Of a stretch of DNA of 64,000 nucleotides, positions 60,838 through 64,000 are shown in pieces. The DNA comes from Burkholderia sp. Ac-20365 (lineage in GTDB: Bacteria; Pseudomonadota; Gammaproteobacteria; Burkholderiales; Burkholderiaceae), in assembly GCF_017104715.1 (NCBI RefSeq), contig NZ_JAAGPI010000039.1, positions 1 to 64,000 on the forward strand, read 5' to 3'. The notes below the pieces were generated by a model that was given only the letters and a program-made list of their open reading frames with translations, was not told where the DNA came from and ran no database searches. Each line of letters starts with the position of its first letter. Position 1 is the first letter of the stretch. A program made the position numbers and the translations under genes.

Positions 60838-61716
60838 ATGCCTTCCCCTTCTTTCGACACGGCACGCAACAGCACGCTGAAAGTGGCCGCTGCGCAGATC
60901 GACAGCTCGTATGGCGACATCGACGCGAATCTCGCGAAGCATCTGCGCATGATCGACGAAGCACGCAGACAGGGCGTGTCGATGCTGCTCTTCCCGGAAC
61001 TGTCGCTATGCGGCCATAGCGCCGGAAAAGACGCCTTGCGGCTCGCGATGCGGCTCGATCATCACGCGCTGGCCGCGCTCGCTGAAGCCAGCGTCGATAT
61101 GCACACGTCGTTCGGTTTCATCGAAGAAGCATCCGGCGGCCAGTTCTACAACAGCCAGGCGACGGTGATGCGCGGGCGGATCGTGCATGTGCATCGCAAG
61201 GTGCAGCTCGCGACCTACGGCAAGCTGCGCGACGGCCTCTATTACGCGCCGGGCGCGCAACTCGGCGCATTCGATATCGACAGCCGCTGGCGCGTTGCTA
61301 CGCCCATCTGCAACGATCTATGGAATCCGGGCCTCGTGCACGATCTCATGTGCGACGGTGTCACATTACTCGCCGCGCCCATCAGTTCGGCGCGCGAAGC
61401 GGTCGGCGGCGGATTCGACAATCCGTCGTCATGGGAACTCAATCTGCGCTTCTATGCGGTGACGTACGGCGTCCCCGTCGTCATGACGAACCGCGTCGGC
61501 ACGGAAGGCATGCTCGGCTTCTGGGGCGGCTCGCGCATTCTCGATCCGTTCGGCAACACCATCGCGACGGGTTCGAACACCGGCGAAGAACTGGTGACCG
61601 GCGAACTCGACTATGCAGCGCTGCGCGAAGCGCGCTTTCTGCTGCCGACCGTACGCGATGCACGCGTATTCGCCGAGCGCGGCATCCGCGTCACGCGCCA
61701 ATCCATTCAGAACTGA
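60838..61716 (+). CDS. Nitrilase-superfamily carbon-nitrogen hydrolase
   Basis: A 292-residue hydrolase. The catalytic triad is complete: E54 in LFPELSLCG, K121 in VHRKVQLATYG and C158 in TPICNDLWNPG. The C-N-D-L-W wording fits amidase/carbamoyl-amidase branches better than true nitrilases (C-W-E). The ATG at 60838 follows GAGAGACAAG. It sits 31 bp after the binding protein gene and 12 bp before the acyl-CoA dehydrogenase, so it likely hydrolyses an imported amide to its acid. Confidence 0.88.
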   Translation: MPSPSFDTARNSTLKVAAAQIDSSYGDIDANLAKHLRMIDEARRQGVSMLLFPELSLCGHSAGKDALRLAMRLDHHALAALAEASVDMHTSFGFIEEASGGQFYNSQATVMRGRIVHVHRKVQLATYGKLRDGLYYAPGAQLGAFDIDSRWRVATPICNDLWNPGLVHDLMCDGVTLLAAPISSAREAVGGGFDNPSSWELNLRFYAVTYGVPVVMTNRVGTEGMLGFWGGSRILDPFGNTIATGSNTGEELVTGELDYAALREARFLLPTVRDARVFAERGIRVTRQSIQN

Positions 61717-61728
61717 GCCACGCACGTC

Positions 61729-62919
61729 ATGCAAGACTTTCTCCTTACCGATGAAGACCGCGCGTTTCGCCGCGAAGTGCGCGCGTTTTTGCAGCGCGAA
61801 CTCGCGCCGCGCGCCGCCGATATCGAAGACCGTCAGGACTGGGACGCTGTCCGGCACGTGGTGCGCGCGCTCGGCGAAGCGGGCTATCTGCGGCTCATGT
61901 TCGCGGACCTCTATCGCGGCCCGCTCAGCAAGCCCGGACTCACGCACGCGACGATCCTGTCCGAAGAAGCCTCCACGATCAACTACGCGTTCGAGACCAC
62001 CATCGCCACGGCATTGAGCTGCGCGTATCCGCTGCATCGCCATGCCAGCGCGAAGGTGCGCGACACGTACCTCGAACCGATTCTGGATGGTCGCGCGATT
62101 GGCGCGATCTGCGTGACTGAGCCCGGCACGGGCAGCGATTCGGCCGACATGCAAACCCGCGTCGAATACGACGCGCGCACGAACGAATGGGTGATCAACG
62201 GCTTCAAACGCTATATCTCGAACGCGTCGGTGGCGGACGTGTATATCGCGTACGGCATCACGCCGCGCGAAGACGGCAAGAAACCCGGCATCACCGCCGT
62301 TGCCGTGCCGAAGGACGCGCGCGGCATCAGCTTTCCGCGCAACTACACGTTCATGGGGCGGCGCGGCTGCATCGTCGGCGAAGTGAAGTTCGACGATTGC
62401 CGCGTGAGCGCCGATCATCTGCTCGGCGAAGCGGGCGATGGCTTCGGGATCATGCGCGGCATGTTCAATTTCGAGCGCGCGATTCTCGGCGGCTCGGGTC
62501 TCGGCGTTGCGCGCAGCGCGTTCACGATTGCCCGCGAGCATGCGCAAAGCCGCAGGACCTTCGGCCAGTTGCTCGGCTGCAAGCAGCTTATCTGGGACAA
62601 GATCGCGCAGATGAGCTGGCGCATCGACGCCGCCGAACTCATCACCTATCGCGCGACGAAGATGTACGACGCGGGCATCGACGGCAAGCCGCTGATGAAG
62701 GAAGCCGCGATGGCCAAGCTCGTCGCGACGGAGACCGCGAACTTCTGCGTCAACGAAACCGTGCAGATACTCGGCGGCGACGGGCTGACGAAAGAATACG
62801 GCCGCGCCGAACAGCTCTATCGCGACGCGCGCGCGCTGACCATTGTCGGCGGCACGTCGGAAATGGCGAAGTATCTGATCGCTTCGCGCGATCTGCCCGA
62901 CCTCAAGATCAACCTCTGA
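61729..62919 (+). CDS. Acyl-CoA dehydrogenase
   Basis: A 396-residue FAD-dependent dehydrogenase. CVTEPGTGSDSADMQTR (flavin/substrate block) and the C-terminal QILGGDGLTKEYGRAEQLYR are canonical. The usual catalytic Glu in IYEGT is absent: the site reads TIVGGTSEM (about residues 371-379). Instead Glu249 in NFERAILGG matches the position used by isovaleryl-CoA and long-chain dehydrogenases, so activity is probably kept with a relocated base. It is followed 18 bp later by an acyl-CoA ligase, its likely substrate supplier. Confidence 0.92.
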   Translation: MQDFLLTDEDRAFRREVRAFLQRELAPRAADIEDRQDWDAVRHVVRALGEAGYLRLMFADLYRGPLSKPGLTHATILSEEASTINYAFETTIATALSCAYPLHRHASAKVRDTYLEPILDGRAIGAICVTEPGTGSDSADMQTRVEYDARTNEWVINGFKRYISNASVADVYIAYGITPREDGKKPGITAVAVPKDARGISFPRNYTFMGRRGCIVGEVKFDDCRVSADHLLGEAGDGFGIMRGMFNFERAILGGSGLGVARSAFTIAREHAQSRRTFGQLLGCKQLIWDKIAQMSWRIDAAELITYRATKMYDAGIDGKPLMKEAAMAKLVATETANFCVNETVQILGGDGLTKEYGRAEQLYRDARALTIVGGTSEMAKYLIASRDLPDLKINL

Positions 62920-62937
62920 ACGTATTCCATTTCCATC

Positions 62938-64000
62938 ATGCTGACCATCACCTCGCTGTTCGAAAACACGGTCGCGAAGTATCCCGACCGGCTCGCGCTG
63001 GTCTGCGGCGGCACGCGCTACACGTACGCGCAATGGGACGTGCGCGTGCGCGGCCTCGCGCAGGCGCTGTTCGATCTCGGCGTGCGCCAGACCGACCGCG
63101 TAGCGATCTTCCAGAAGACCTCCGATGCAACCGCGACCGCGTATCTCGCGTGCCAGTTGCTCGGCGCGATTGCCGTGCCGATGAACTATCGTCTGTCCGC
63201 GAACGAAGCGGCGTTCATTCTTCGCGATGCCGGCGCACGCGCGTTGATCTATGACGACACGATGTTGCCCGTCGTCGCGAAGATCGAGCACGCGCTGCCC
63301 GACTTGCGCATCTATGTGTGCGTGACGGGACACGGCGAAGAATCCGCCGATGCCAGCGCGCCGCTGCATCATCACGACTTCGACGCACTGATCGACAGCA
63401 CGCGCCATCGCGATGCACCGCTGCCCACGCTCTCATCCGACGACATCTCCGCACTCGTCTACACGTCGGGCACGACAGGCCGCCCGAAAGGCGCGATCCA
63501 TACGCACGGCAACGACGTCGCCATCGCCAGCAACTGCGTGATGGAGTACAGCCTGACGAGCACCGATTCCGCGCTACATATCGCGCCGCTGTATCACGTC
63601 GGCGGCATGCAGGCGTATTTCATTCCGCATCTGATGGTGGGCGCGGCCAATATCGTGCTGCCGCGCTACGACCCGCAGCGCACGCTTGCGGCGATCGCGC
63701 AGCATCGGATCACGACACTCTTTGCCGTGCCGACGCAGATTCAGGACATGCTGTTTCATCCCGCATTCGCACAGACGGATCACAGCAGCCTGCGCATGAT
63801 TACGACGGGCGGCGCCGCAATTCCCGCCGCGACCATGCAACGCGTGATCGACGAATTCTGCGCGAACATCTACAACGGTTACGGGATGACGGAGGCGAGT
63901 CTGACGCTGCTGCTGCATCCGCGCGACGCGCTCTCGCGGCTTGGCTCATGCGGCAAGCCGACCCTGATCAGCACATGCCGCATCGTCACGAACGACCCGG
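62938..64000 (+). CDS. AMP-forming acyl-CoA ligase, 3' end beyond the window
   Basis: The first ~354 residues of an adenylate-forming ligase. It begins MLTITSLFENTVAKYPDRLA; SALVYTSGTTGRPKGAIHTH is the A3 loop, IYNGYGMTEASLTLLL the A5 motif, and HIAPLYHVGGMQAYFIP lies between. The C-terminal catalytic Lys is not in view. It starts 18 bp after the dehydrogenase and is the last visible gene of the importer operon, where it would add CoA to the acid made by the C-N hydrolase. Confidence 0.9.
   Translation, partial: MLTITSLFENTVAKYPDRLALVCGGTRYTYAQWDVRVRGLAQALFDLGVRQTDRVAIFQKTSDATATAYLACQLLGAIAVPMNYRLSANEAAFILRDAGARALIYDDTMLPVVAKIEHALPDLRIYVCVTGHGEESADASAPLHHHDFDALIDSTRHRDAPLPTLSSDDISALVYTSGTTGRPKGAIHTHGNDVAIASNCVMEYSLTSTDSALHIAPLYHVGGMQAYFIPHLMVGAANIVLPRYDPQRTLAAIAQHRITTLFAVPTQIQDMLFHPAFAQTDHSSLRMITTGGAAIPAATMQRVIDEFCANIYNGYGMTEASLTLLLHPRDALSRLGSCGKPTLISTCRIVTNDP

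Noticed and set aside
61429..63408. A 659-codon minus-strand open frame across the hydrolase, dehydrogenase and ligase genes
   Set aside because: It runs antisense through three clear genes and has no family-like motifs.

Overview
This window looks like chromosomal DNA from a high-GC betaproteobacterium of the Burkholderiaceae, most likely Paraburkholderia or a close relative. The evidence is the overall coding style, two OmpC-type porins with Burkholderia-like signal peptides, a PHB phasin, a DUF4148 protein, mctP with a DUF3311 partner, and a PcaQ-controlled pcaHG pair. Genus is inferred from protein character only. No rRNA, tRNA, CRISPR array, transposase or prophage gene was found.

Layout. 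1-5.1 kb: polyphosphate kinase 2, a VOC protein, gamma-glutamyltransferase and a DHA2-type exporter, all on the minus strand. 5.1-9.1 kb: a dispersed palindromic element, then a tightly coupled four-gene minus-strand operon (CDP-alcohol phosphatidyltransferase, Fe(II)/2-oxoglutarate oxygenase, flippase-like membrane protein, nucleotidyltransferase) that looks like an uncharacterised pathway for a phospholipid or polyol phosphodiester. 9.8-10.3 kb: a non-coding array of four ~140-bp units, each with an inverted pair of DnaA-box-like 9-mers exactly 17 bp apart. 10.4-16.9 kb: HIT protein, a candidate small RNA, a porin, small envelope proteins and an AGCS symporter. 17-20.7 kb: FAD oxidoreductase, AmaB-type aldehyde dehydrogenase and a divergent XRE-cupin regulator, suggesting lysine/pipecolate catabolism. 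20.8-25.2 kb: another palindromic element, HPPD, pcaQ and pcaHG (aromatic degradation). 25.4-37.1 kb: class II aldolase, H-NS-like mini-protein, acyl-CoA synthetase, DUF72, a PhoD-like phosphatase pair, PBP1A and mctP. 37.3-41.3 kb: LysR/pirin/DoxX, a second porin and an unlisted 44-aa membrane peptide. 41.5-47 kb: a cluster resembling rhizobial rhizopine mocDEF (desaturase-like oxygenase, Rieske ferredoxin, reductase, IolE-like TIM barrel) with a LacI regulator and an SDR. 48.7-52.6 kb: small gene, phasin, third full palindromic element, DUF4148, TetR-GST-VOC. 52.7-57 kb: acetoacetate decarboxylase, ketopantoate reductase-like protein, hydrolase, MFS. 57.3 kb to the end: one long operon with an OpuC-type ABC importer, a nitrilase-superfamily hydrolase, an acyl-CoA dehydrogenase and an acyl-CoA ligase cut by the window edge.

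The best candidates for something undescribed are the DnaA-box dyad array, the ~655-bp double-armed palindrome family (three full copies plus one partial), the four-gene lipid/phosphodiester operon, and the importer-amidase-CoA operon at the right end. All functions are read from sequence by eye; no database search was run.
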